Source: Larix kaempferi
Lineage: Eukaryota > Streptophyta > Pinopsida > Pinales > Pinaceae
Reading direction: 5' to 3'
Assembly: GCA_027924585.1 (NCBI GenBank)
Contig: BSBM01000809.1
Location: 5,144,501 to 5,208,500, forward strand
DNA: 64,000 nucleotides
Shown here: positions 45,291 to 56,792 of the stretch, one piece after another
Layout of the letters: every line of letters starts with the position of its first letter
Numbering within the stretch: the first letter of the stretch is position 1
Notes under the pieces: generated by a model
The model's database searches: none
Told to the model about the DNA's origin: nothing
Seen by the model: the letters and a program-made list of their open reading frames with translations, nothing else
Position numbers and translations under genes: made by a program

Positions 45291-46800
45291 GCGTAGTAAA
45301 ATCTGTAGGTTCTAGACCTGTAGTCAGGAATTCAAAAATATCCTTACAGTATTCATCTGCTATGTGAATAGAAAACAACTGCACATCTGGTAAACTATCT
45401 TCCAAATTACTAGGTTCTTCGCCCGATTCAATTCTAGAGAGATGGTCAGGTCCTGAATTCAATCTTCCTGGCTTGACAATGATTTCTAAATCATACTCCT
45501 GAAAGAGTAAGAGCCATCTACATATTCTTCCCCCTAACACTAGTTTATCGACTAAGTACTTCAAAGTTGAACGGTCAATAAACATACAGAAATGCAAACC
45601 TAGCAGATAATGTCTGAACTTCTACAATGCATGCACCATAGCTAAGCCTTCCCGTTCTGTCCTGGTATAGTTCTTTTCTGCTGAAGATAGCTTTCTGCTT
45701 GAAAATGCAATGGGATGATCGATGCCTCCCTCACCTGGTTGAGCTAATACAATGCCAAGTGATATATATGAAGCATCTACATGTACATGAAATGGTTTAT
45801 TCCAGTCAGGAAAGACTAGAATAGGTGTTGTAATCATTCTCTCTTTCAATGTGTCCAATCCTTTTTTACAGTCTTCAGTCTAACTGTACTTCGCTTCTTT
45901 CTTTAGTAATTTTTCCATAGGCACAGTGATATGTGCGTATCCTTTGATGAACTTCCTATAGTATCATGTGTTCCCCAATGTAGTGCGTAGCTGTTTCACT
46001 GAATTAGGTGCTGGAAGATTCACTATGACTATGATCTTCCCTGGATCGACCATTAGTCCTTGCTTACATACAATGTGTCCCAATAGAACACTGTAAGGGA
46101 CACAAAAGATGCTCTTCTTTAGGTTCAAGGAAATATGATGCTCTCTACACTTCACTAACATCATTCTTAAGTTCGCATAATGGTTCTTCAACAAACCAAA
46201 TATTGTCCAGTCATCAAAATAAACTTCTAAGAATTTGTGGATAAAATCCTTAAATGCAGCAACAACCACTCTTGAAAAGATAGCAGGTGCATTTTTCAAT
46301 CCAAAGGGCATAACTGTATATTGAAATGATCCCCATTCAATAGAAAAGGTTGTCTTATGTCTGTCTTCTGGAGTAATTATGATCTGGTGATATCCAAAAA
46401 ATCCATTGATGAAGGACTATGCTTCGTTTCCTCCAACATTATCTAGCACTTCATCTGTAAATGGGGTAGGAAATGGATCGTGTAGAGATGCGTCGTTTAA
46501 CTTCCTGAGATCTACACAAATTCTAATCTCACCTTTAGTTTTCTTGTCTTGAATAACCATGGGAATTATCCATTCTGATTCATCTACTGGTTCAATAATT
46601 GCTGCGTCAAGCATCTTATCAATTTATGCTTTCACTCTTTCTTTATATTTGGGATTTAGTCTGTAAGGCCTTTGCTTAATAGGCTTCGCATCAGGATTGA
46701 GAGGTATTTTCATAACTCCCAAGTCACCTAAAATGCCTTTCATTTCGGAAAAATTTGTAGGAAATAAATCTTGATATTTGCACAGTAGGTCTGCAATCTA
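45291..46800 (-). pseudogene. Element B reverse transcriptase and RNase H
   Basis: RT blocks are EIRICVDLRKLNDAS, MPFGLKNAPAIFSR, VYFDDWTIFG and LGHIVCKQGL (46614-45964). The motif-A Asp is replaced: SFINGFFGY here, SFTDGFSGY in A. RNase H blocks are FHVHVDASYISLG, EREGLAMVHAL, FIDRSTLKYL and GPDHLSR, with the TDHS of A changed to IDRS. Several stops break the region. It is a relic of the same enzyme as in element A. Confidence 0.87.
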
Positions 46801-47604
46801 TTCTACTGTTTCTTCATCCCAGTAATGCCCAATAGAAGCAAACTTCGGTTCTTCATCGGTACCATTATTGAATTTTCTAGTCTTTACAGGATTACTTAAA
46901 TCTGGAATTTCTAAAGCAGGTCCTTCTACATCGCATTGTCCTTTAGACTCAGGTATATTGACATCGTATGGGTATTCATCTTGATCTTCATTCAATGCGA
47001 AGTTATAATATTCCAGTGCATGTTCCAACTGTATTTTCCAATCTGGTTGATTATACATAGGTAAGGAGTCATCAATAAATACCTTATTTTTAATGATCTG
47101 TAAAGCCTCATTGATACTTGGATAATCATCTTCAAAACTAAAAGTTGTTTGAAAATTCTTGGTCATGTTGTTCCATTCTGTCGTTCCTCTGCGAGTTTCT
47201 GTTTTTGTGTACCAGTTCTTTGGTACTTGATCCAATGTGTGCATGAACATATGAACCCATTCTGTTTGTGGTATGTGCGTCCATGCTTTCAACCAAAGTT
47301 CTATATGATCTTTGGGATCAGTCTCTCCATTATATTTTGCTTGTACAATCTCAATTTGCTCTGCAAATCTGATATTCATCATGTGCTTACATTCTTCCCA
47401 TGTGTTCAGGTTCTGTTTATGTACATCCCACCATCTAGTAGGTGTAGCCCGCAGTGATGTATCCAAAGCTGCTAACTTATATTCATTTGAAACTGATACA
47501 ATATATTCTTGGAGAAATGCATGGACATTACCCAACCCATCATAAGTAGGGAGTTGGATTACCTCTGTTCCAATCCAACGTAATGACTTTGTTAGATTCG
47601 CACA
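46801..47604 (-). pseudogene. Element B second capsid-like domain and RT linker
   Basis: A single open block of 245 codons (47535-46798) is unusually well kept for this element. It has LRATPTRWW, TWEECKHMMNIRF, KYNGETDPKDHIE, EWVHMFMHTLD, NWYTKTE and NFQTTFSF. It continues into an acidic linker with DVNIPESKG and FASIGHYWDEETVE that precedes RT. A gag-like fold between PR and RT is shared with element A. In B it lies in frame with the protease, separated only by one TGA (about 47607-47605) where A has an Arg codon. Confidence 0.68.
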
Positions 47605-48330
47605 TCATCTTGCTAATACTTCATGCATTCGGATCTGCCAGTTCTCCAATCCTATGTCTGATTCTGATATGCAAGAACTGTCACATCTCCAACTCAATGT
47701 TCCATCATCGGTAGGGATAACGTAATCTACTTGATTCACAGTCATCTTGTAGATATTATTAAGGTGTTGAGCTCTGCATTCTTCTCGCAATGGTTCAACA
47801 TATCTAGTTCCTTGTAAAGGATCCAAGGGTGTGATGACCTTGATATATGGTCCTTCAAATATCATTTGTTTCTTCTTCAAATTGATGATCGCAAGGTTAT
47901 CCATTACCCAATCTATCCCCAATAGTGCAGGATATGGATTGCTATCATCTAAGATTTCAATAACCTCAAAGTCTGCATTACTTCGCCCTCCATCAATGTC
48001 AACAAGAACATTTGATAATCTCCCAAAATGTAGAACCTTTTGTTGATTAGCTAGTCTCGACTGCATAGGTGACCAAGATAACTTCGGCTTTCCCATTTGT
48101 TCCCATGTGTTTTTTGTCAAGACATTCACCTCTGAGCCTAAGTCAAGAATGATATGGTCCATTTCGAAATCTCCAATCTGCACACTTAATATAATTTCTC
48201 TTCCGATCCTTCTATGGTTCTTGATATGATGAACTACTCTATGTCCATCATTGACTATATTATGTTGCTCGTAATGGCCTAATAGGTTATTTAATTCTCC
48301 TAAGTCATTTTCATGTCTTAACAGCTTCAT
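47605..48330 (-). pseudogene. Element B aspartic protease
   Basis: A 241-codon block with the active-site loop ILDLGSEVNVLTKNTW and the second-strand region PALLGIDWVMDNLAI. The D-L-G-S form keeps the catalytic Asp that is Glu in element A. The C-terminal end (LSWRCDSSC, GLENWQ) shows the true reading frame in which the equivalent stretch of A should be read. The protease would process the gag-pol polyprotein. Confidence 0.85.
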
Positions 48331-50194
48331 GCAGATTTGTAAGAACTGCGTAATAGGACTTGTCTGCTCTAATAGATTTCACAATCCATCATACGAATTT
48401 GGCATATCGATCACAGGTGATGGTTTACTTCGCAATGGGATTCTTGTAGGAGAAGGTTTTGAGTTCTGTAAGTCTTTTCTTGCGTTCATGAAGACTTCCT
48501 TTTCTTTATCAGGTTGAATGTAGGAATTTTCCCAACCGCTTTTCTTATCCAATCCCCTTCAGTAGGTTTTTGTATGGTTGCGTGGTCTTCGAAAGTTGAA
48601 GCTCCGCTTCTCCGTTCACTTCCTGTCATGGCTCCACTTCACGTCACAACATGAATGTTGTGATCTTTGTGTCATTTTTCAACTGCAATCATCTGTATGT
48701 TCTGATTCTGTCCTTCTGGTCTTCTCTCTTGCATTTTTCCTTAAAAAATGGGACATGCCTCAATGGCATGGTCAAATGACTTACAGTACTTACAAGTTGT
48801 AAAAGGATTCTGACAGTCTCTGGCTAAATGTCTTGGTTGAGCACAGTTATATCATACAATCTGACCTCTTCCCCATCCTTGGCCAGTGTTTCATCCTCTT
48901 CCTCTGAATCCACCGCGTCCTCTGTATGTGCCTTGATCATACTGTGCATTTTCATTATTGTTCTGTGTTTCGCCTTGGACTTTGTAGACATCATGTTTTC
49001 TTTCTATCATGAGGTCATATGATCTATAGTTGTTATCATCATGCCCAACTGATTTACAAAATGTGCAGTACAGGTTCTTTGGTGTCTATACATACTTTTG
49101 AATAAGGTAACAGTCCTATGGGCGATGTCCTCTACATCAACAGATATCATACCATGGTCCTTGTTGTTGATTCAATGGATTTGGTGCTCCACTAGTGATG
49201 TAATCTCTGAATGCAAGGCATTGTTCCTTGGAATGTCCTTCTCCTTTACATTTAGTACACCAAACCTCTTCTTGGACTTTTTTCATTTTTTTATATCTTG
49301 CAACTGTAATGTCAAATTTGCTAGCTATGTCTGTATCTGTACCATTCCTGTGTTAGTTTCTCCTATGGGCGAAGCTTCTAGTTTCATCGCAATTTCTAAT
49401 GATTATGTTTGTGAAGCAACCTTCTGTTGCATCAATGGTAATCTAATGTGGGGCAACAACGCAGCTATAAACCATTCTTGATGTTGTTGCGGTGCTATAT
49501 CAAAACTAACTTGATCTAACAATCCTTTAAATTTCTGATCATACTCCCACACAGTCTCATTAGGTTTTTGTTTGATTTCTTTTATCTCTATGATGCACTG
49601 AGATTCTGACTTAGGTTTCTTAAATTCTCTAATTAGCGCAGTTCTGATCTCTGTTAATGTCTTATTCTATCCCACGGAATATTTCATGAACCATGTTAAA
49701 TCTCTATCTCTGAATGTAGTAACTAGTTGTGCTTGTTTTATGGCATCATCCTGTACTTGTTTAACATTCCATATAGCTTCACAGAGAAACCAATGTTGCT
49801 CCGGGTCTTCTAGACCAGTTCCTTTAAAAATAGGTAGCTTAATGTCGTATGTCATTCTTCTTCTAGGAGGTGTAGTGTTCTGGAACGATGGAGGTATACT
49901 ACTACTTGGATGATTCTGAGTATTTGTTCCTACAGTATTACTACTAGTAGTGTTCTACAAGCTAGTGATATTTCTTTCGTCAACTGGAGGTTTCTGCGGA
50001 GTAATAGGTTGATAGCCAATATGTCTAGGTTTTGTTTCACTATCAGACTCAACTTGATATGAGTTTCTATCACTTCGTAACTCGGTTTCTAGGAATATGC
50101 GAGGTTCAGCTTCACGAGACCTCTTTCTAGTGCTAAGTTTATATCTTTTTCCACTACGCAAAATACCAATATCTTCGTCTGTGTTACTAAACAT
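48331..50194 (-). pseudogene. Element B gag
   Basis: Starts at MFSNTDED (50194) by alignment to A. The capsid is readable at 49855-49667 (LPIFKGTGLEDPEQHW, FLCEAIWNV, DLTWFMKYS) and on through EFKKPKSESQC and EWFIAALLPHIRLPLMQQ. Downstream the five zinc-knuckle positions of A can be found (about 49270-48745), but at least two have lost Cys residues. Several stops and frame changes are present. The linker to PR is poorly conserved. Confidence 0.75.
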
Positions 50195-50208
50195 TATAGA
50201 CTCAAACC

Positions 50209-50688
50209 CTAAGAATCTGATTGCATTCTTAAGACACCTTTTTCTACTAACAGCATTTTAATGTATAAACTAAGGTTATTCAGGTACTTACTTCTAAATC
50301 CTTTGAAGAAATATCCCTCTGTTGCGCTGTAAGACTTCAGAGTGTCCACAGCAAATTCCGTAACGTAGCTTTCTAGTACGCTATCCAGCCAAAAGTCTAC
50401 TGCTCTTGAAATTGGGTTATCAACCTCTTTAAGCCTCTGAATCAACTATGGGTTCCAAACTGTAGGTTCTCCACCCTAGAAACAGGTTTTTCGTTCTGAT
50501 AGTCTTGATATCCACTCATGTAGTTCGTTAAAAAAATAAGCAAAGAAAATTTCATGCAAGTTAGTAAATATATGTTTCTGCAACCATTCCTTCGTAGTCA
50601 AACACGAATGTTTGTTTTCTTTCTCCACAAAATCCCTTTCTGTCTTACTCACCCAGTTTTGTATCTTTGTTCTCTCTGGATGCCACAT
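50209..50688 (-). pseudogene. Element B ORF0 upstream of gag
   Basis: A 159-codon frame from ATG 50688 to TAG 50211-50209, with two in-frame stops near 50476 and 50446. It is homologous to ORF0 of A over its whole length (EWLQKHIFTNLHEIFF, ELHEWISRL, ISRAVDFWLDSVLE, VTEFAVDTLKS, IKMLLVEKG). It ends at the same place as in A. Here gag begins in a different frame, which supports ORF0 being a separate ORF. Function unknown. Confidence 0.62.
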
Positions 50689-50715
50689 TAATGTAACACA
50701 TCACCAGTTCAAGCG

Positions 50716-50729
50716 CGACAACGGAACCA
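50716..50729 (-). promoter_or_regulatory. Primer-binding site of element B
   Basis: The minus strand reads TGGTTCCGTTGTCG two bases after the 5' LTR, matching the element A site except near its end. The leader to ORF0 is only about 43 bp, without the duplication seen in A. Confidence 0.68.
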
Positions 50730-50731
50730 TT

Positions 50732-51916
50732 TGTTGGTCTTCTTTTCTTCTTATGGCTAACTCGAGTTCTGTGTAGTGACTCAAAGACCCAACAAAACCC
50801 CTTTTCACCGGCCCTTTCAGCAACAACCTACGAACAGGCGAAGGTCTCACCCGAGGCAAAGTTATGGGGGATTACAGAAGCAGGTATCTGTCACCTTGGT
50901 GATGCACAAATATGGAACCGAACCTTAGCAAATATATTCTTACTCACAGATACCTTGAATGCAAAGCATTGCTATGTGACTACACACTTTGTAGCTACCA
51001 ACAATACAGACTCTGCTGAATTACTGTTATTCTTATCTATGTAACTACACATTCATCATATTCATTAACACTTCGCGAATTCATATAAATGTATTCGGCA
51101 TACTTAACATAACGTTCTCATAGACAGTTATATAAAAGAAAATACATGAACATCTCATAATACAAGCATAAAACACATCATGCATTCACACAATTACACA
51201 GTGATTTACGTGGTTCACCCCCCAGATGGGAGCTACGTCCACAGGAATTGTTCTTTATATTAGAAGGAAGGGCTTAATAGTTCCATTTTACGCACACAGC
51301 TACAGACTCTTCTCTACAATAGATCTCTGCACACTTAGCTGCAGAGTCTTTTCCTCTCTTAAGCTCTCTAGACAATGATCAAATGACTACTCAAAACAAC
51401 TGTGACCAACCCTTCCCTATACAAAATCGCCCTTTATATAGATTATGCCCGAAGGTCACATATTTACAATAACTATGGGCCAACCCCCATAGTACCCTAA
51501 ACCCCAAGATGTCGTGGTTATCATGCTAACCACGCTTTGTCTTGACTTCTCATCTACTTCGTTCTACTCGGTAGTCCTTTTGTGCTGCTTATCTACCTCT
51601 GACGCTTCTTTTGACAGCCGTCGCTCTAACCACGCCGCTCTGACTGTACCCTGGTGAATCCTTTACCCCCTTCCGCTTCTTAACCTCCGTTCTTGTATCT
51701 GTCAGTCCACCGCTCCATTCATAACTGCTCCAACTACCTTGACCGTCCTTAGTACTTCACCTTTACTAAGGAGACAGGTCATTTCCTGCCAACCGCGCAT
51801 CGCTCCATACCCTGCTTTGGGAATTACAGAGTTGCTTCTCCAAAATCGGTCAATGTTAGGCCTCACCTAAATTGTACTTCTTCATCAAAACTGTTGCACT
51901 TGGGCCTCTCCCAACA
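50732..51916 (-). repeat. 5' LTR of element B
   Basis: 1,185 bp, TGTTGG...CCAACA. A TATA-like CTATATAAAG (minus) lies at about 51432-51441. It differs from the 3' LTR at many positions, including small indels. Confidence 0.92.
51432..51441 (-). promoter_or_regulatory. TATA box of element B 5' LTR
   Basis: CTATATAAAG on the minus strand, kept in all three B-type LTRs, is the likely core promoter. Confidence 0.5.
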
Positions 51917-53249
51917 CATACCAAAAGAGACAAAGAACCTATTCCTAGAAAAGATAGAGGCCAATTCACCAATTATCGAACTTAAGTAGACAAGTGCACC
52001 AATGCTTCTCAAGAGCAATCCAAAGGAACAGAGTACCAATCAAAGTAAGAAACGCATAAACATAAGATAATAGTAGAGCAGTGAATAGAGTCAGGCCTAG
52101 GGACAATTTGAAAATTCAAACCTGGAGATGACGTGGCCAAAGAATTATAGTTATGAAGTTGATGGAAAGCCTTGAAGACGACCGCACACTTCCAACCAAG
52201 GCCCAAGAACAAAGGGAACCCTTTCAAAATTAGAGAAACAACTGTTGATGGTGCAATGGCTATGGAATTTTGGAAACATAGAAGAGGGCATGAAGGCGTA
52301 AGGCCAAAATAACAATTCGACACTTTATTTGAGCCACGATCAAAGGATAACCATCTGAACTCAGGGTGATAGTTGTTATGAGAGAAACTAGAGAGTCTAG
52401 GATGGACCCATAACATAAATCGCCATATAAAAAAGATGCCTGAGTTCCAAACATGATGAAACACATGGTTTAGGGGGGTATTAATATACCTCCCTATAAT
52501 GAAAATAATGCCCAGGGTGATGTAAGGAGGATAAGGGCACATGGATAATATATCATGCCCCCCAAGAACAATGATGACAACTTTGTTTCATAATTAATGA
52601 TAGGTGGAGGGAATAATTGCTAACAGGACTTAGAGTATGAGATTAAGGGCTATAGTTCCCCTATTGTCCTTGTTTCCCCTTGCCTTAATTTGGTTCCTTC
52701 TTTTGCTTGAATAACAACAAGACTGTTAAGGTCTCTCAAGACATCAAAACTTTACACGTATTGGAAAGAGCTAATGGCGTTTTAGATTCTCAATATGCTT
52801 ATTTTGAGTTGGGTGTCCCCTGGAGTCTTTTTTTTCCTCGCAAACCTTATTATTGTGATGGACTCACCAATAATCATCATAATTGTGATCCCTTTTTATT
52901 TTCCTTTATAGAGTCCCTTCCATAAATCCAAGACCTAAACTCGATTATTTGAAGCAATTCCAATACCCCATGCATAGGTAAGTACCTTTTTTCCTCTGCA
53001 GTTGAAGAGGACCCCCCTTGCACCTGCTTCTCCTGGGTTTCCTCTTGAAGATCTATCAAAGAAGAGAGTATATTTTTGCCTTTATTCCATCCACAAGCTC
53101 AAGTTTTTTTTTAGATCCTTAGTTTCCATTTAGAGCACTTTGTTAGTTTTCTATTTGCTTTTATGGTCCTTACATACAAGACTTAGAGAACTTCATTTAT
53201 CTAATCTCTTTCCTCTGCTTCTAGTATTAAGTATTTTGATCTCCCAATC
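51917..53249. other. Flank of element B, no gene recognised
   Basis: Contains a 177-codon minus-strand open frame (52542-52009) rich in aromatic residues, with no motif I recognise. It is long for chance but has no start context or splice evidence. The rest is AT-rich spacer with short frames only. Confidence 0.4.
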
Positions 53250-54965
53250 CTTTGACACAAATGGTTTCACATAGCAACCCTTAGGCATTAGTGGCTAGAT
53301 CTCTTGGTGTTGCTGAAACATTTTCAAAAATTCATTTTTTCTTGAGCAAGCCAAACCTTCCATCTAGAGTAATATGGAACCAGTTTCCAAATCCTTTTGA
53401 TCAATGGCTTATTTTTAAAATACTTTGGGTATGCTTTATGCTAGGTGAGGAACATGCCTTGCCATCTATCTGGAATTTCAAAATGGATTTTTAGATTTGC
53501 CAACATAAGCAACCAGACAGATCAAGTGAAACTATGTTCCACGAACAAATGTTGTGAGAATTCTTCAAAAACCTTACATAATTGACATATTGAGGGGCCA
53601 ATAATTCCTCTTTTCCTTAAGTTCTCAACCGTGAGGATTTTCTAATGAGAATGATACCACCCAAAGAATTTGACCTTGGGAAGAGCTTCACTTTTATTAA
53701 TTTCCTTCCACAAAGCTGATCTAGGAAGGGATCCCTTCTCCTCAATAAGGATTTTGTATACTTCCTTAACAGAGTAGGCAACACGTTTGTTGCCCCATCC
53801 TCTTGTGTCCATGATTCCTTTTCAAGAGGGTATTTTCGAGCTATAAGAGAGCAAAGACTGTCCTATTTTCTTTTTAATTGGCTTGGAAGGTTATCCATTT
53901 TCCACCCACTCCAAACCTTAGAGTTATTGTCCAATTCAAAAATAACATCCAGAGTATAGACATTATGTTCCTCCATCCATTCTTGCAATTCTTTTGACTG
54001 GAGGATATCGGACAATGGGGGAGCACCCAGGCTGCTATCCTGCCAAAGCTTTATTGATTTCCCATTTACATGGATCCAGTTGATTGAAGCTTGAACCAAA
54101 GGAAAGGCAACGATGCACAACTTCTATATTGCAGATCATTGAGTGTCTTCTATATAATGATTAAGACACCTAAGCCTTAAGTATTGGAGATACTTCTTCA
54201 TGGTAGCAATTTTCCACCAGTTAGCTTCTCCAGAGATTAGTCTCCATAGAATTTTTTCCCCCATGGATTTATTCATTAATGAAAGATTGTTTATCCCTAG
54301 TCCTCCATTTTTCATTAAGGTTATAACTGTATACCAATTTACCAAATGGAAATAATTATTTTTCCCTTATCCTCCCTACTAGAGAAACTTTCCTATCATT
54401 AAGCTCATTTGAAGAATGGTTCCGACTGGGGAAAGCATAGGAGAACGTTGATAAAGAGGATAGGTTGATAGGAAAACCTTGATTAGAGTGATTCTACTTG
54501 CAGGGTTGAGCAATATAGAATCCCATTGGCTCTTTTTTTTTAACTTGTCCTAAACTTCATTCCATTCCAAAGCTCTAGCACCTCCAAGAAGGATAGGAAT
54601 TCCTAGATATTTAAAGTAGTGCCAACTTGTTTTGTAAGAAAATTCAAGTATTTCGGAAAGAACTCGAATCTAATATGTTCCATCCATAGAGACAACTCTT
54701 TCCCTTATTTACACTCTCTCCTATAGGATTTGTGAAAACATCTAAGGTTGCCTTGAAACGAGATGCTATTATTGTTGAATCTCCCCCCAATAGCAAAGTA
54801 TCATCTACAAATTGCAAATGATTTACTTCTTTGACCCTTTTTGCAATTGAAATTGTTGAAATATTGTCGATAAGTCTTTCTTGTTCTAATAATATGCTTA
54901 GGGAGTCTGTCATCAAAATATATAAGAAGGGGGAGAGAGGACAACCTTGTTGGGTTCCATGTATA
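53250..54965 (-). pseudogene. Decayed LINE, RT C-terminal part and zinc region
   Basis: Minus-strand blocks in order are GTQQGCPLSPFLYILMTDSL (RT motif B, near 54950-54900), LQFVDDTLLLGG (motif C), NKGKSCLYG, then GGLGINNLSLMNKSMGEKILW and NWWKIAT (54345-54136) and a Trp-rich block (54120-53863). The zf-RVT-like region (KFFGWYHSH, PSICQLC) lies near 53700-53550 in shifted frames. These follow plant LINE ORF2 order. The copy lacks the endonuclease and first half of RT, being cut at 54965 next to the inverted LTR. It is far more decayed than the LINE at 16507. Confidence 0.82.
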
Positions 54966-54990
54966 ATTTAAAATAAATCAACAGATCTTC

Positions 54991-55773
54991 CTGTTTATGG
55001 ACAATCTACTCAAGCGGACTCCAGCAAGATCTCCCTAGTCCAAGTGGATCTATAACAAATAAATACAGAACACACACTACCTTCCTAGATGAATAGAAGT
55101 GCAGGGTGAACAGGTAGATGACTTACCTCAGATCTGCAAATCCTTTCCTCTTTGTTGCTCCAAACTCTAGGGTCTTCAAATCTTGAGCTGCAAAACCTTG
55201 TCAAGCATATGGAAACAAACAAACAGTAAAAACATATCTAAACATGATTTGATCTAAACTAACAGTCAAGGAAGAAATTTCTAAGCATTATCAACACAAC
55301 AATACTTATGGAAAGAGTTTGTATTAATGTAATAACGGGAAATACATAGAGAAAGAATGTCACAACCTAAGCCTTAACGCCACAACTTCCATCCAACAAT
55401 ACAAACTAAGTCAAGCCTCCAAAGGATGGTGTTTTCCTCCCAAAGGATGAGTAGGGATCACCTAGATAAATTCCACTAGCATGAGAGTACTATAGTCCTT
55501 CCTCCCTTCATAATGGAGAGAGGGTCTTTATTTATAGGGCTAAATGGATAGAGTAGGTTGAATATTAAGGAGAGAGGTAAAAGGGATCTTCCCATTAGGT
55601 TAGGGGATCAAATACTAGCCTTCCTATCAACTAGGGATAGACCTCCATGTCACCTAGTTTCGAGAAGTCGCTCGAAGCTTCCATTTGTCCACATTAACCA
55701 ACTCTAGCGCACTCTGCATGAAGGAAACTGGAGCCAGGAAGGGATCAGTGCAGGTTGCATAAGGGAAAATCTC
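54991..55773 (-). repeat. LTR of C type in reverse orientation
   Basis: About 783 bp that reads as the reverse complement of the LTR at 55964-56742. It begins TGTTTATGGACAATC, the complement of the C LTR end. Similarity stops at about 55772, where the C LTR starts. No internal region and no clear target-site duplication accompany it, so it may be a solo or truncated LTR or the product of an inversion. Confidence 0.82.
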
Positions 55774-55963
55774 GTCATCATGAGTCATGTGTCAACTTCG
55801 TGCCTTAATCCCTGAAGTTTCCTTGGCTAAAAACATCCAGAGCAAGTTGTTGTCCTTTTGTTTCCACAATGTGTAGTTGCACTGGCGCATCCTGCTTTCC
55901 AGCAAGAGAAGCTAGACCATGGGTGGCGCAGGATGCTCTCTGGAAAAGTGCTCCAATGGCTCT
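55774..55963. other. 190-bp loop between inverted LTRs
   Basis: Unrelated to the LTR arms. It has a small imperfect inverted repeat of its own (GCGCATCCTGC near 55885 and GCGCAGGATGC near 55926). No gene. Confidence 0.6.
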
Positions 55964-56742
55964 TGTTTCTCTTATGCAATCTACGTTGATCCCTTCTCGG
56001 CACCAATTTCCTTCATGCAGAGTGCGCAGAGTTGGTTAATGTGGATAAATGGAATCTTCGAGCGACTTCTCAAAGCTAGGTGACATGGAGGTCTATCCCT
56101 AGTTGATAGGAAGCCTGGTATTCGGTCCCCTAACCTAATGGGAAGATACCTTAGACCTCTCCCCTTAATAGTCAACCTACTCTATCCATTTATCCCTATA
56201 AATAAATACCCTCTCTCCATTATGAAGGGAGGAAGGACTATAGTACTCTCATGCTGGTGGAATTTATCTAGGTGATCCCTACTCATCCTTTGGGAGGAAA
56301 ACATCATCCTTTGGAGGTTTGAATTTCCATTGGATTGTTGGATGGAAGTTGCGTCGTCAAGGCTTAAGTTGTGACATTCTTTCTCTATGTATTTCTCGTT
56401 ATGACATTAATACAAACTCTTTCCATAAGTATTGTTGTGTTGATAATGCTTAGAAATTTCTTCCTTGACTGTTAGTTTAGATCAATTCATGTTTAGATAT
56501 GCTTTTATTGTTTGCTTGTTTCCATATGCTTGACAAGGTTTTGCAGCTCAAGCTATGAAGACCCTGGAGTTTGGAGCAACAAAGGGGAAAGTATTTGCAT
56601 ATATGAGGTAAGTCATCTACCTGTTCACCCTGCACTTCTGTTGATCTAGGAAGGTAGTTTGTGTTCGGTATTTATTTGTTCTAGATCCACTTGGACTAGG
56701 GAGATATTGCTTGAGTTTGCTTGAGTAGATTGTCCATAAACA
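55964..56742 (+). repeat. 5' LTR of element C
   Basis: About 779 bp from TGTTTCTC to CCATAAACA, followed directly by a primer-binding site and gag. The start is inferred from where similarity to the reverse copy ends and from the TG/CA termini. Confidence 0.78.
56196..56206 (+). promoter_or_regulatory. TATA box of element C 5' LTR
   Basis: CTATAAATAAA inside the LTR. The mirrored LTR carries the same motif in reverse at about 55530, so the two promoters point in opposite directions, away from the loop. Confidence 0.55.
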
Positions 56743-56746
56743 AATC

Positions 56747-56758
56747 TGGCGATTTCGC
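56747..56758 (+). promoter_or_regulatory. Primer-binding site of element C
   Basis: TGGCGATTTCGC starts four bases after the LTR. TGGCG is the usual beginning of PBS sequences in Tat-type elements. The tRNA was not identified. Confidence 0.55.
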
Positions 56759-56792
56759 ATCTACCTCATCTGAGACTACCTTCCATCATTCG

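Larger units (their letters stand above)
39397..51916 (-). mobile_element. Element B: older Athila-like Ty3/Gypsy retrotransposon
   Basis: A 12.5-kb minus-strand element with 1.19-kb LTRs and the same layout as element A: PBS, ORF0, gag, PR, second capsid-like domain, RT-RH, INT, spacer, 3' ORF, PPT. Its LTRs differ by roughly a tenth by eye, so it inserted earlier than A. It has many stops, frame changes and lost catalytic residues (RT motif A and integrase second Asp both read Asn). The protein blocks align with A throughout, so B serves as an internal comparison for which ORFs and motifs are conserved. Confidence 0.92.

Noticed and set aside
54991-55773. Normal solo LTR with target-site duplication
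   Set aside because: The five bases at each side do not match and the inner end coincides with loss of similarity to the forward LTR, so a simple solo LTR is not supported.
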